A DNA stretch of 64,000 nt from Xenorhabdus bovienii SS-2004 (GTDB taxonomy: Bacteria > Pseudomonadota > Gammaproteobacteria > Enterobacterales > Enterobacteriaceae). Within the stretch, counting starts at the first letter, position 1. Each line of letters begins with the position of its first letter. The stretch covers positions 4,092,001-4,156,000 of the forward strand of contig NC_013892.1 in assembly GCF_000027225.1 (NCBI RefSeq), given 5' to 3'. This document shows, one piece after another, positions 34,757 through 43,242 of this stretch. The position numbers were made by a program, and so were the translations under genes. A model generated the notes under the pieces. It did not search any database, was not told where the DNA came from, and saw only the letters and a list, made by a program, of their open reading frames with translations.

Positions 34757-35394
34757 CGCATCAACTCCTCCAATGCAGACTGAGCACGTTGCAAGAAGGC
34801 GACTTTGCTTTCATTTTCACCCAATTTATCCAGAGGCTTGCCAAATGTTGCCGAACAAATAATCGGTACCAATAATCTTTTTCCTTTCGGCAGGACACGA
34901 TTCGAATTTTCCAGATAGACAGGGATCATTTCAGCATCAGGGTACTGACGAGCCAGATGATACAAACCTCCCTTAAACGGATTGAGTTGTTCACCATCTC
35001 CCCGTGTACCTTCTGGAAAGAAAATCAACGACTCTTTTTTCGCCAGAATAGCTTCCAAAGGTGCAAGAACCCCGGATTTTGAAGTATGTTCTCCTTTACG
35101 TTCAATCAAGACTGCACGAAATACCTTATACATAAGATAGCGACGCAGCTTGGTTTTATCCCAATAATCCCGTGCAGCTACAGGATGAATCTGATAACGC
35201 AATTTGGGGGGAAGCCCAGACCAGATCACCAATCCATCAAGATGGCTGGTATGATTTGCATAATAAATACGGCTTGAGGTCGATGGCTGACAGCCAATCC
35301 ATCGTACTTGTACACCGGTCAAGACACGGCACAGGCCCAATAACGTCGCGCCCATGCATCTTGCTAACAGGCTTATTTTATGAGAGTTAGCCAT
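34753..35394 (-). CDS. PlsC-like 1-acyl-glycerol-phosphate acyltransferase
   Basis: Lysophospholipid acyltransferase family, 213 residues. The catalytic HX4D motif is NHTSHLD (His48, Asp53); the substrate-binding FPEGTRG motif is at 126-132. No signal peptide; a hydrophobic N-terminus suggests membrane association. It is the first gene of a two-gene unit with the CdsA-like gene, giving consecutive steps of phospholipid precursor synthesis (lysophosphatidate to phosphatidate to CDP-diacylglycerol). The pair lies between fieF and cpxP, where E. coli has nothing. Confidence 0.88.
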   Translation of the reverse strand: MANSHKISLLARCMGATLLGLCRVLTGVQVRWIGCQPSTSSRIYYANHTSHLDGLVIWSGLPPKLRYQIHPVAARDYWDKTKLRRYLMYKVFRAVLIERKGEHTSKSGVLAPLEAILAKKESLIFFPEGTRGDGEQLNPFKGGLYHLARQYPDAEMIPVYLENSNRVLPKGKRLLVPIICSATFGKPLDKLGENESKVAFLQRAQSALEELMR

Positions 35395-35694
35395 ATTGGG
35401 TATCCTTATCCCTTACTGTGTAATAACAGTGATAAGATTTTCTAATTAGCGGCTTAAGAGAAGGTAAGATAATCAAGATTGGTCAAGATAACAACGGGCT
35501 GAGGGCACGTTATTCCCAAGCAGAGGAGAGCTAAATTCATCCAAGCCTATATTGATACGGGCTAATAAGCAATCTCCTCATTAATAGAGAATTACCCTTA
35601 TAATTTAGTGCGGTAAAATAAAAAATAAGAACCTAGCCCACCAAAAATGCGGCCATGAGCGGTTCTCCTGACATTTTGGGGCTGAAAGACGGCT
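35395..35694. other. non-coding stretch upstream of the PlsC-like gene
   Basis: Three hundred bases between the acyltransferase start and the IS1 target duplication. It presumably carries the acyltransferase promoter at its left end. I see no gene, RNA or clear repeat in the remainder. Confidence 0.5.
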
Positions 35695-35731
35695 CAATAG
35701 ACGGTCGTGTATTAAATAGTTAGAATGCTCA

Positions 35732-36154
35732 CTAAATATAGTTTTCACGCTCAATGAAAGTGCCTATCACTTTATCGTGCATTTCTTCAGATTTGGAATA
35801 ACCGATTGTTTTTCTATTCAGCCTTTTTATTCGGGTACGATGGGTAAGGTTGGTTCTCTCTATACGTTGGGTAAATATCTTTCCAGTAAGATGGACTTCT
35901 TCAGGAAGACAATCATAAACGGCATAATCATCCGTACAGTAAAACCGGATATTAAAGGGTGACAAGAGTGCCAGTAGTTTTTCCCATGTTTTTCTGCTGT
36001 GATCCCCAAAAGTATGTGCCACTATCCGTTTCATACGCGGCTCCCAGGCATACCAGAGCCAGCGCTGATTTTTCTGACTCCCCACAAACGACTCCTGCTC
36101 ATCCACTTCACAGATAAGATGAATGTCATCCCCGTCAAGAGGAAGCGTCGTCAC
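35732..36154 (-). CDS. insB: IS1 InsB transposase part (expressed by -1 frameshift)
   Basis: 140 residues from a GTG that overlaps the insA stop. It carries the catalytic DDE-type region of IS1: CEVDEQESFVGSQKNQRWLWYAWE, YCTDDYAVYDCLP and the C-terminal TQRIERTNLTHRTRIKRLNRKT...HDKVIGTFIERE. In IS1 this frame is normally reached from insA by a -1 frameshift. An AAAAAC slippery run is present at 36169-36174, and shifting there joins the frames without a stop. Confidence 0.88.
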   Translation of the reverse strand: MTTLPLDGDDIHLICEVDEQESFVGSQKNQRWLWYAWEPRMKRIVAHTFGDHSRKTWEKLLALLSPFNIRFYCTDDYAVYDCLPEEVHLTGKIFTQRIERTNLTHRTRIKRLNRKTIGYSKSEEMHDKVIGTFIERENYI

Positions 36155-36426
36155 GTTCCGGGGGTTGAGTTTTTAAGCGTTTTCATCACAGTAGCTGTTG
36201 CCACCTTCAATACGCGGGCCGTGTCACGGATGCCGCTGTTATTCATCGCCATATCAATAGTCTGCTCTTTGACTCCCGGTTTGCAAGCTTGATAGGTGTA
36301 TGCCAACTGAAAGACTTTACTGCAGGCATAGCAGCGGTAGCGGGGATAACCTCTATGACCTTTTCCCTGTCCTTTGACATCTTCTGATTGGTGACAATAA
36401 CGACAATCAACTTCTACTTTAGCCAT
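36151..36426 (-). CDS. insA: IS1 InsA regulator / N-terminal transposase part
   Basis: 91 residues with a zinc-finger N-terminus (CRYCHQ and RYRCYAC, four cysteines) and a helix-turn-helix (MNNSGIRDTARVLKVATATVMKTLK). Alone it acts as a repressor of IS1; fused to InsB by frameshift near its 3' end it forms the transposase. Confidence 0.9.
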   Translation of the reverse strand: MAKVEVDCRYCHQSEDVKGQGKGHRGYPRYRCYACSKVFQLAYTYQACKPGVKEQTIDMAMNNSGIRDTARVLKVATATVMKTLKNSTPGT

Positions 36427-36506
36427 GTTCCACCACGAAATACCGGAAGATTATCATAACAACTAACTATTTAATACATGACCCAATAGACGGCATTAAT
36501 AGGGGT

Positions 36507-36884
36507 TCAGTTATTTTGGAAATCTTCTGCGCGATCAACCAATACAGATAAAAAAGAGGTTCTGGCAAGTTCATGGGCATTTGGGGTCATGATACTAATG
36601 AGTTGATATTTTTTCGGCTCACACCAATGACGGGTATACACAAGATAGCTATTACTCTTACGTGCAACAACGGGCATCTTAGCTGACCACGGTTCCTCAT
36701 CAGGTAATTTGATATGTATTTTGAAAACAAAAGAGGCGCATAGGGATGCATGATCTTCCCAGCGCCCCTCATCACCAAAAATAATCGGCCTCAACCCACC
36801 ATTTTTCCATTCTTTCAAAAGTTTGGCGTACTATCTGGCAACAGCAGGTAATTCAATATCTTTGTGAATGGAAACAGTTACCAC
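36507..36884 (-). pseudogene. YafO-like toxin gene with an in-frame stop codon
   Basis: Downstream of a TAG at 36831-36833, the frame encodes KLLKEWKNGGLRPIIFGDEG, then FVFKIHIKL, SYLVYTRH and LISIMTPNAHELAR. This follows the order of motifs in the YafO family of ribosome-dependent mRNA interferases (LPDIFG, VAHIHL, HLVYC, LLIAILKPEPHKLAR). Upstream of the TAG, the same frame continues as VTVSIHKDIELPAVAR from a possible GTG at 36884. A shorter product from TTG at 36818 would lack the N-terminal 20 or so residues. I therefore call it broken, though a truncated active form cannot be excluded. Confidence 0.68.
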
Positions 36885-36894
36885 AATATCACCA

Positions 36895-37476
36895 TTAATG
36901 AAACATTGGCTTATCAAGGCCCAGCGCTTGATGTTCAGAGCTAATTAATGCTTGAACACCTTCTTTACTGAACTGATCTGCCATTTCAAGCACATTAGGT
37001 GATTCATGTGTATTTTTAGTAAATGTGAGAATTTCTTCATATGTATAACGCAAATCCGCTGCTGACCGGCCAAACTGCATAATCGTATTTCGAAGTTCTT
37101 GATCACTTGTTTGATTTAAAGCCACTTTTGATGCTCTAACTAATACAGCGCAAAGCGTGATATGTCTTGTTAAATAATTCAGATTATCTCTGGCAAATTT
37201 AGACATACTTTTATCATCAATAGGAATACGTTTTTCTTCCCATTCCGCACGCAGATTTCGCAAATGCCCTCTCATACGGTTAGCCATATCAGCAACGTAT
37301 TTCTGTGCTTCAGCAATAGGCATATACACCATAGAATCATTAACATTTTGTAACATTAACGTATTCTGTGTTGTCGATGTTGCCATGTAACTACCAACGC
37401 TATCAGCAGGGACTGGTGCGAGTGATAAAGCCATAGCAGCGGCGATAGAAGAAATGTTATTTTTGCTGATTCTCAT
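36895..37476 (-). CDS. unrecognised protein upstream of the YafO-like remnant
   Basis: 193 residues; I do not recognise the family. The N-terminus (SSIAAAMALSLAPVPADS) is weakly signal-like; an internal start at 37386 (MATSTTQNTLML) would drop it. The rest is predicted helical and mostly hydrophilic, with no membrane segment and a single Cys. Its stop is 10 nt from the GTG of the toxin remnant on the same strand, so the two are probably one operon. By position it could be the cognate antitoxin, but it is larger than usual antitoxins. Confidence 0.6.
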   Translation of the reverse strand: MRISKNNISSIAAAMALSLAPVPADSVGSYMATSTTQNTLMLQNVNDSMVYMPIAEAQKYVADMANRMRGHLRNLRAEWEEKRIPIDDKSMSKFARDNLNYLTRHITLCAVLVRASKVALNQTSDQELRNTIMQFGRSAADLRYTYEEILTFTKNTHESPNVLEMADQFSKEGVQALISSEHQALGLDKPMFH

Positions 37477-37664
37477 AAAATGTGCGCTTTAAATATGATG
37501 ATTTAACATATTTGATTGAAGCATATAACAGTGTCATTTGTCCATAAATTGTACGGAAAGATTATTTGTTCAACACTAATTTGTGATACAACACTTGAAA
37601 ATTTTCAAGTTGCTTATAAAATTTTTATAGCTGATTTTTAAAGAGAATTAATTTCAAGCCAGAT

Positions 37665-37721
37665 AAAAAAAAGCCCCACAAGGGGGCTGAAAGACAGGGA
37701 TGGTGTCTATGGCAAGGAAAA
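37665..37721 (-). ncRNA. cpxQ: CpxQ small RNA in the cpxP 3' UTR
   Basis: From 37721 leftwards the sequence begins TTTTCCTTGCC, continues through ATAGACACCATCCCTGTCT and ends in an AGCCCC/GGGGCT hairpin (37672-37688) followed by eight Us. From memory this closely matches E. coli CpxQ, an Hfq-bound RNA cut from the cpxP mRNA by RNase E that represses inner-membrane protein genes during envelope stress. The TCCTTGCC and GACACC pairing regions are both preserved. The hairpin also terminates cpxP. Confidence 0.85.
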
Positions 37722-37762
37722 CTGTTGTTGATGCAACTTTACGTCAAGGGTATTAATAGAAA

Positions 37763-38260
37763 TCAGTTCATTTCTCGATTAACACGCACTTCATAACGTC
37801 TCTGGAGCTGTACTTTCTGCTCTGTTGTCAACAATTGATAAATCTGATTGCGAATACGAGCGATCTCTACACTCAAATCAACATTTTCTTTCGCTATTTT
37901 TTCAAGCTGCGACCTGACCGCAGCCTCATCAAAATTCGTTGAATCCAAAAGGCTATACATCTTCCGACGTTCAGCTCTAATATCTGCCACGGGTTTCTCA
38001 TGCAGACGTTGCTTTTTCACTAAATCCCATATCTGCTGGCGTTGCTGCTCTGTTAAGCTGACTCCAGCGAAGATACAACTATAGTTATAGTTACGTTCAT
38101 CATTCAGGCAATAACTAACGTTATTCTTATTACCATATGGCATACAATATTGAGAGAAGTCATCCGCAATAACATTATCAGTACCAGCAGTTCCAGCTAA
38201 AGCATCGGTTGCCCCAAGAACAAACATTGACGCTAAAGCCAAGATTGCTATGTTACGCAT
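37763..38260 (-). CDS. cpxP: periplasmic Cpx regulator CpxP
   Basis: Periplasmic adaptor that binds the CpxA sensor domain and restrains signalling. I start at ATG 38260 (preceded by GAGG); the frame also opens at the TTG before it. The 165-residue precursor has a signal peptide cleaved after about residue 23 (TDALAG) and both LTxxQ motifs, SLTEQQRQQ near residue 68 and LLTTEQKVQ near the C-terminus. Unlike E. coli CpxP it carries three cysteines, Cys39, Cys51 and Cys62. It is divergent from cpxRA. Confidence 0.92.
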   Translation of the reverse strand: MRNIAILALASMFVLGATDALAGTAGTDNVIADDFSQYCMPYGNKNNVSYCLNDERNYNYSCIFAGVSLTEQQRQQIWDLVKKQRLHEKPVADIRAERRKMYSLLDSTNFDEAAVRSQLEKIAKENVDLSVEIARIRNQIYQLLTTEQKVQLQRRYEVRVNREMN

Positions 38261-38348
38261 CAAATAATTCCTCGCTTTCTCGAACAGTACTATTCGATGT
38301 CAGTGCGGATCACTATAACCCTGCTGCTGCAAACTAGCGTCAGAGCAT

Positions 38349-38363
38349 GTAAAAGAACGTAAA
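38349..38363. promoter_or_regulatory. CpxR box between cpxP and cpxR
   Basis: GTAAA-AGAAC-GTAAA is a perfect match to the CpxR site GTAAA-N5-GTAAA. It sits 88 nt from the cpxP ATG and 52 nt from the cpxR ATG, so phosphorylated CpxR can activate both, as in E. coli. Confidence 0.92.
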
Positions 38364-38415
38364 GTTATGGAATAGCAAAGTTTGTTATCGTATTTTGCTC
38401 TCGGAGGAAGAAAAC

Positions 38416-39108
38416 ATGCATAAAATCTTATTAGTTGATGATGACCGTGAACTGACATCGCTATTAAAAGAGTTGCTCGAGATGGAAGGATTCACTGTTG
38501 TGCTCGCTCATGATGGCGAACAGGCATTACAATATATCGATTCTTCAATCGATCTGCTACTACTGGATATCATGATGCCACGTAAAAACGGCATTGAGAC
38601 ACTAAAAGAGCTACGACAAGACCATCAGACTCCCGTTATTATGCTAACGGCCCGTGGAAGCGATTTAGACCGTGTTCTGGGGTTAGAACTGGGTGCTGAT
38701 GATTATCTTCCTAAGCCGTTCAATGATCGTGAACTGGTGGCCCGTATACGTGCGATCCTGCGCCGTTCCAACTGGAGCGAACAACAGGCTGATAGTGGGA
38801 CACCTGTACTCGAGGTCGATAAACTACAGCTCAACCCTGGGCGGCAGGAAGCCAGCTTTGACGGTACAATTTTGGATCTTACCGGAACAGAATTCACCCT
38901 GCTTTATTTATTAGCGCAACATTTAGGACAAGTCGTTTCCCGCGAACACTTGAGTCAGGAAGTCTTGGGAAAACGGTTGACACCCTTTGACAGAGCCATT
39001 GATATGCATATTTCCAACCTGCGCCGTAAATTGCCGAACCGGACTGACGAGTTACCTTGGTTTAAGACATTACGCGGTCGTGGATACTTAATGGTCTCTG
39101 CAAAATGA
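38416..39108 (+). CDS. cpxR: envelope-stress response regulator CpxR
   Basis: OmpR-family transcription factor activated by CpxA. The start is ATG 38416 behind GGAGG, matching E. coli; a more upstream in-frame codon (38395) is unsupported. The 230-residue product has a receiver domain with the phospho-Asp in LLLLDIMMPRKNG (about residue 51), the Lys switch in DDYLPKPFND and a winged-helix C-terminal domain ending FKTLRGRGYLMVSAK. The stop overlaps cpxA by 4 nt. Confidence 0.98.
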   Translation: MHKILLVDDDRELTSLLKELLEMEGFTVVLAHDGEQALQYIDSSIDLLLLDIMMPRKNGIETLKELRQDHQTPVIMLTARGSDLDRVLGLELGADDYLPKPFNDRELVARIRAILRRSNWSEQQADSGTPVLEVDKLQLNPGRQEASFDGTILDLTGTEFTLLYLLAQHLGQVVSREHLSQEVLGKRLTPFDRAIDMHISNLRRKLPNRTDELPWFKTLRGRGYLMVSAK

Positions 39109-40475
39109 TCAATAGTTTGACAGCCCGTATTTTTGCGATTTTCTGGCTTACACTGGCGCTCGTCCTGATGGTGGCCTTGATGGCACCAAAACTGGATTCA
39201 CGGCAATTGACACCGCTGTTGGACAGTGAATATCAACAGGGCATCATACTCGCGAAACAGATAGAAAAAGAGTTAACCCGCTACCCTGCTAATGAACTGT
39301 TTTGGTGGCTACGACTGGATCGCGCAATTGCAAAGTGGACGCCGCCGGGGCAACTTTTACTGCTCGTTACCAGTGAAGGACGTATCGTTGATATCCAGAC
39401 CAGTGAAAAGCAGGTTGTCCGTAACTTCATTGGTCAATCCAATAATGCAGATCATCCCAAGAAGAAGAAATATGGTCGCTCTGAAATACTCGGGCCCTTT
39501 TCTATCCGCGATGGTGAAGATCACTACCAGCTTTACCTCATTAGGCCCGCAGGTAGCCCCCAGTCTGACTTTATTAACTTAATGTTTGACCGACCCCTTT
39601 TATTACCTGCTGCAACCATGTTAATTAGTGCGCCATTACTATTATGGCTGGCATGGAGTTTAGCCAAACCTGCCCGTAAATTGAAAAATGCGGCAGATCA
39701 GGTTGCGAAAGGCAATTTACGGCCACATCCTGAACTGGAATCAGGCCCACAAGAATTTTTAGCCGCTGGCAGCAGCTTCAACCAGATGATCAACGCGCTG
39801 GACAGAATGGTGACAGCCCAACAACGGCTGATTTCCGATATTTCTCATGAACTGCGCACACCACTGACTCGCCTGCAATTGGCTAGCGCCCTGCTGCGCC
39901 GACGTCATGGTGAGAGCAAAGAGCTGCAACGTATTGAAACAGAAACTCAACGATTAGATGAGATGATCAATGATCTTCTGGTACTTTCCCGCAATCAGCA
40001 TAAGAATGAACTGCTGCGAGAAAATATCAAAGCCAACGATATATGGCACGATATCCTGGAGAATGCCAAATTCGAAGTCGAACAGATGAACAAAACGCTG
40101 GATATCGTCTCCCCTCCGGGTTCTTGGGTTATCTACTGTAATCCGGCAGTACTCGGTAGTGCATTCGAAAACATCGTCCGTAATGCCCTGCGTTATTCTA
40201 GTAGTCATATCGCCGTTGCGTTTAAGGCGGATAACCATGGAGTGACAATTACGGTTGACGATGATGGCCCAGGAGTCAGCCCTGAAGACCGTGAACAAAT
40301 CTTCCGCCCGTTTTATCGGACAGATGAAGCGAGGGATAGAGAATCGGGTGGAACAGGATTGGGGCTGGCGATTGTTGAAACGGCAGTGAGCCAGCACCGA
40401 GGATGGGTGAAAGCAGAAGATAGTCCTTTAGGTGGGTTACGGCTGATAATTTGGTTGCCGTTGCATGGGAGATGA
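39105..40475 (+). CDS. cpxA: envelope-stress sensor histidine kinase CpxA
   Basis: Inner-membrane sensor kinase/phosphatase for CpxR. The 456-residue product has a first membrane helix (about 8-28), a periplasmic sensor region (about 29-163), a second helix (about 165-187) and a HAMP linker. The phospho-accepting His248 is in ISHELRTPLTRLQ, and the ATPase motifs are DDDGPGV and GGTGLGLAIV. Translationally coupled to cpxR. Confidence 0.97.
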   Translation: MINSLTARIFAIFWLTLALVLMVALMAPKLDSRQLTPLLDSEYQQGIILAKQIEKELTRYPANELFWWLRLDRAIAKWTPPGQLLLLVTSEGRIVDIQTSEKQVVRNFIGQSNNADHPKKKKYGRSEILGPFSIRDGEDHYQLYLIRPAGSPQSDFINLMFDRPLLLPAATMLISAPLLLWLAWSLAKPARKLKNAADQVAKGNLRPHPELESGPQEFLAAGSSFNQMINALDRMVTAQQRLISDISHELRTPLTRLQLASALLRRRHGESKELQRIETETQRLDEMINDLLVLSRNQHKNELLRENIKANDIWHDILENAKFEVEQMNKTLDIVSPPGSWVIYCNPAVLGSAFENIVRNALRYSSSHIAVAFKADNHGVTITVDDDGPGVSPEDREQIFRPFYRTDEARDRESGGTGLGLAIVETAVSQHRGWVKAEDSPLGGLRLIIWLPLHGR

Positions 40476-40551
40476 ACCACTTTCATCTTAAAATTTAGAT
40501 AGTTACGGCTTGTAATAGTTAAAGAAAAAAAATTATTGTACTTGACCTCAA

Positions 40552-40599
40552 AGCAGCGAAGGTCTAACCTCGTCGCTGCTTAACACAAATGGTTTGTGC
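40552..40599 (+). terminator. hairpins after cpxA, possible terminator
   Basis: AGCAGCGA (40552-40559) pairs with TCGCTGCT (40573-40580), with an inner GGT/ACC stem. Immediately after, CACAAA-TGG-TTTGTG (40585-40599) forms a second small hairpin. They probably end the cpxRA transcript before the O-antigen promoter, though no long T-run follows. Confidence 0.5.
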
Positions 40600-40668
40600 T
40601 TATGGTTTTTATTAAACGATAAAATCCTTTTATATCAAATGGATGAATAAATCGCAAAGTATAATAGG

Positions 40669-40701
40669 CACTCTGGGAGCCGTAACCTAGTGCGGTAGCT
40701 T
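40669..40701 (+). promoter_or_regulatory. JUMPstart/ops element of the O-antigen operon
   Basis: CTCTGGGAGC at 40671-40680 and GCGGTAGCTTTATG at 40692-40705 match the two conserved blocks of JUMPstart, the second being the ops element (GGCGGTAGC core, one base off). In enterics ops recruits RfaH to suppress termination in long polysaccharide operons. It lies about 150 nt before the first gene. A promoter upstream is likely but not defined. Otherwise the 377-nt gap after cpxA is AT-rich and empty. Confidence 0.82.
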
Positions 40702-40852
40702 TATGTTATCTAACATTCTAAGTACAAAAACTTCTACTCTTCTATATACTCCATACCCTCACGTCATAAGTGTCACATAAGCTAAAAGAATATTTTTATT
40801 CTAAGAGTATTTTTTTAGCTTACTTTTATATGGTATATTAAAGGCCTATAAC

Positions 40853-42163
40853 ATGTCATCACTGAATAAATTAGTTAACAAATTTAATAACAAAAGTGCA
40901 AATATAGCTATTGTTGGACTAGGGTATGTTGGTTTACCTTTAATGCTACGCTACAACGATATTGGTTTTAAAGTTATCGGCTTTGATATAGATAAAGATA
41001 AAACAGAAAAATTAAGCCGAGGTCTAAGCTATATTGAACATATTTCCTCTTCCAGAATTCAAAAAGCTATTGAAACTGGCTTTGAAGCAACCACTGATTT
41101 TTCAAGAATATCAGAATGTGATGCAATTATTCTCTGTGTGCCTACCCCATTAAATAAATATAGAGAACCAGATATGAGTTTCGTCATAAATACAACAGAT
41201 ATGGTGAAACCATTTTTAAGAAAAGGTCAAGTGCTTTCTTTAGAAAGCACAACTTACCCAGGCACAACTGAAGAAGAGTTATTACCTAGAGCAGAAGAAA
41301 GTGGCTTAAGAGTTGGTGAAGATATATTTCTAGTATATTCACCAGAACGTGAAGATCCAGGTAACCCAGATTTCGAAACAAGAACTATTCCGAAAGTAAT
41401 AGGTGGTCACACAGAAAATTGCTTAAACGCTGGCATTGCAGTTTACCAACCAGCTATTGATAAAGTCGTTCCTGTCAGCTCCACAAAAGCTGCTGAAATG
41501 ACAAAACTACTTGAGAATATACATCGAGCGGTTAATATCGGATTAGTCAATGAGATGAAGCTAGTTGCAGATAAAATGGGCATTGATATACATGAAGTAA
41601 TCAGAGCTGCAGCAACAAAACCATTTGGCTTTGTTCCTTATTACCCAGGTCCTGGGTTGGGTGGTCACTGCATACCGATTGATCCTTTTTATCTAACATG
41701 GAAAGCTAGAGAATACGGCGTTAATACCCGTTTCATTGAACTTTCTGGTGAAGTTAATTCATCAATGCCAGATTATGTTGTTACTAAAACAGTCTTAGCT
41801 TTAAATAAAGTTAATAAATCAATTAATGGTAGCAATGTGCTTGTCTTAGGCATTTCATATAAGAAAAATGTTGATGATATGAGAGAGAGCCCATCAGTCC
41901 ATATAATGGAAAAATTAAGAGACTTAGGTGCATTCGTAGAATATTCAGATCCTCACGTACCTGCTTTCCCTAAAATGCGTGAACACCAGTTCGATCTAAT
42001 AAGCCAATCTATAACTTCAAATAATTTAAAAGAATTCGATTGTATTATTTTAGCAACAGACCACGATAAATTTGACTATGACTTAATAATTAACAATGCA
42101 AAATTAATTGTTGATACTCGTGGAAAATATTCTCCTAATCATAATAACGTGATAAAAGCTTAA
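40853..42163 (+). CDS. wbpA: UDP-N-acetylglucosamine 6-dehydrogenase (WbpA-like)
   Basis: Oxidises UDP-GlcNAc to UDP-GlcNAcA with NAD+, first step to diacetamido uronic acids. The 436-residue product has the N-terminal NAD motif [13 protein letters not shown] (about 18-30) and the catalytic Cys273 in [14 protein letters not shown]. The sequence is of the WbpA/WbpO type rather than UDP-glucose dehydrogenase; the next three genes complete the wbpABDE pathway, which supports WbpA. First gene of the cluster. Confidence 0.9.
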   Translation: MSSLNKLVNKFNNKSANIAIVGLGYVGLPLMLRYNDIGFKVIGFDIDKDKTEKLSRGLSYIEHISSSRIQKAIETGFEATTDFSRISECDAIILCVPTPLNKYREPDMSFVINTTDMVKPFLRKGQVLSLESTTYPGTTEEELLPRAEESGLRVGEDIFLVYSPEREDPGNPDFETRTIPKVIGGHTENCLNAGIAVYQPAIDKVVPVSSTKAAEMTKLLENIHRAVNIGLVNEMKLVADKMGIDIHEVIRAAATKPFGFVPYYPGPGLGGHCIPIDPFYLTWKAREYGVNTRFIELSGEVNSSMPDYVVTKTVLALNKVNKSINGSNVLVLGISYKKNVDDMRESPSVHIMEKLRDLGAFVEYSDPHVPAFPKMREHQFDLISQSITSNNLKEFDCIILATDHDKFDYDLIINNAKLIVDTRGKYSPNHNNVIKA

Positions 42164-42176
42164 TTTAGGATTAAAT

Positions 42177-43226
42177 ATGTTTGATATTATCAAAGGTAGA
42201 AAAATAAAATTTGCACTGGTTGGATGTGGAAGGATTGCTAAAAACCATTTTAACTCTTTAGATGCACATAAAAATAATGCCGAGTTAGTTGCTGTTTGTG
42301 ATACAGACCCTGTTGCCCTCAATACCGCTATGGAAAAAACAGGCGCTAATGGATTTAATAACCTACATGATATGCTGGATAACATTTCAGCTGATATTAT
42401 CATCCTAACTACACCTTCAGGACTCCATCCTGAACAAGCCATTGCTTGCCTAGAAAAAGGTTTCCATGTAGTTACTGAAAAACCCATGGCCACTCGTTTT
42501 TCTGATGGAGAGAAAATGGTTAAAGCTGCGGACAAAGCTGGCAAACGCTTATTCGTAGTCAAACAAAATCGCTTAAACGCAACTCTCCAATTGCTGAAAC
42601 GCGCAGTAGAAGAACAACGTTTTGGTCAAATCAATATGGTTCACCTCAATGTATTTTGGACTCGCCCTCAAGATTACTACGATCAAGCTGCATGGCGTGG
42701 TACATGGGAATTTGATGGTGGTGCATTTATGAATCAGGCTAGCCATTATGTTGATTTGCTAGAATGGCTGATTGGCCCAGTCAAAGACATTCAAGCAATG
42801 ATGTCTACACACTTAGACATTGAAGCTGAAGATACAGGTGTACTAAATATTAGATGGCGAAACGGCGCGCTAGGCTCAATGGCTGTCACTATGTGTACTT
42901 ATCCTAGCAACCTAGAAGGCTCTATCACTATATTAGGGGAAAAAGGGAGTGTTAGAGTTGGCGGTTTAGCCGTTAATGAAATTCAAGAGTGGAATTTTGC
43001 CGACGAAAAAGATTATGACCAACAAGTAAAAGGTGCCAATTACGAAACCACTTCAGTATACGGTTTTGGACATCCATTATATTATAAAAATGTTATCGAT
43101 GTAATGAGAGGAGAAGCAGAACCAATGACTGATGGAAGGGAAGGATTAAAATCTCTTGAATTACTAATTGCTGCTTACCTTTCTGCCAGAGATAATAAAA
43201 CGGTGTCTTTACCTTTGATATATTAA
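42177..43226 (+). CDS. wbpB: UDP-GlcNAcA 3-dehydrogenase (WbpB-like oxidoreductase)
   Basis: Gfo/Idh/MocA-family NAD enzyme that oxidises C3 of UDP-GlcNAcA to the 3-keto sugar used by WbpE. The 349-residue product has the NAD motif [14 protein letters not shown] near residue 12 and the family EKPMATRF motif near residue 103. In P. aeruginosa WbpB and WbpE act as a coupled pair that recycles NAD+ with 2-oxoglutarate. It starts 13 nt after wbpA. Confidence 0.92.
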   Translation: MFDIIKGRKIKFALVGCGRIAKNHFNSLDAHKNNAELVAVCDTDPVALNTAMEKTGANGFNNLHDMLDNISADIIILTTPSGLHPEQAIACLEKGFHVVTEKPMATRFSDGEKMVKAADKAGKRLFVVKQNRLNATLQLLKRAVEEQRFGQINMVHLNVFWTRPQDYYDQAAWRGTWEFDGGAFMNQASHYVDLLEWLIGPVKDIQAMMSTHLDIEAEDTGVLNIRWRNGALGSMAVTMCTYPSNLEGSITILGEKGSVRVGGLAVNEIQEWNFADEKDYDQQVKGANYETTSVYGFGHPLYYKNVIDVMRGEAEPMTDGREGLKSLELLIAAYLSARDNKTVSLPLIY

Positions 43227-43242
43227 TGTGGGTAATCTAATT

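Larger units (their letters stand above)
35703..36483 (-). mobile_element. complete IS1-family element with 8-bp target duplication
   Basis: A 781-bp element whose ends share the inverted repeat GGTC(G/A)TGTATTAAATAGTTAG (35703-35723 and 36463-36483, one mismatch). It is flanked on both sides by CAATAGAC (35695-35702 and 36484-36491), the target duplication expected for IS1. Gene order insA then insB on the minus strand. The intact ends and exact duplication suggest a recent insertion. Confidence 0.92.

Noticed and set aside
34497..34862. 121-codon plus-strand frame across the PlsC-like/CdsA-like junction
   Set aside because: It is antisense to two overlapping genes with clear catalytic motifs.
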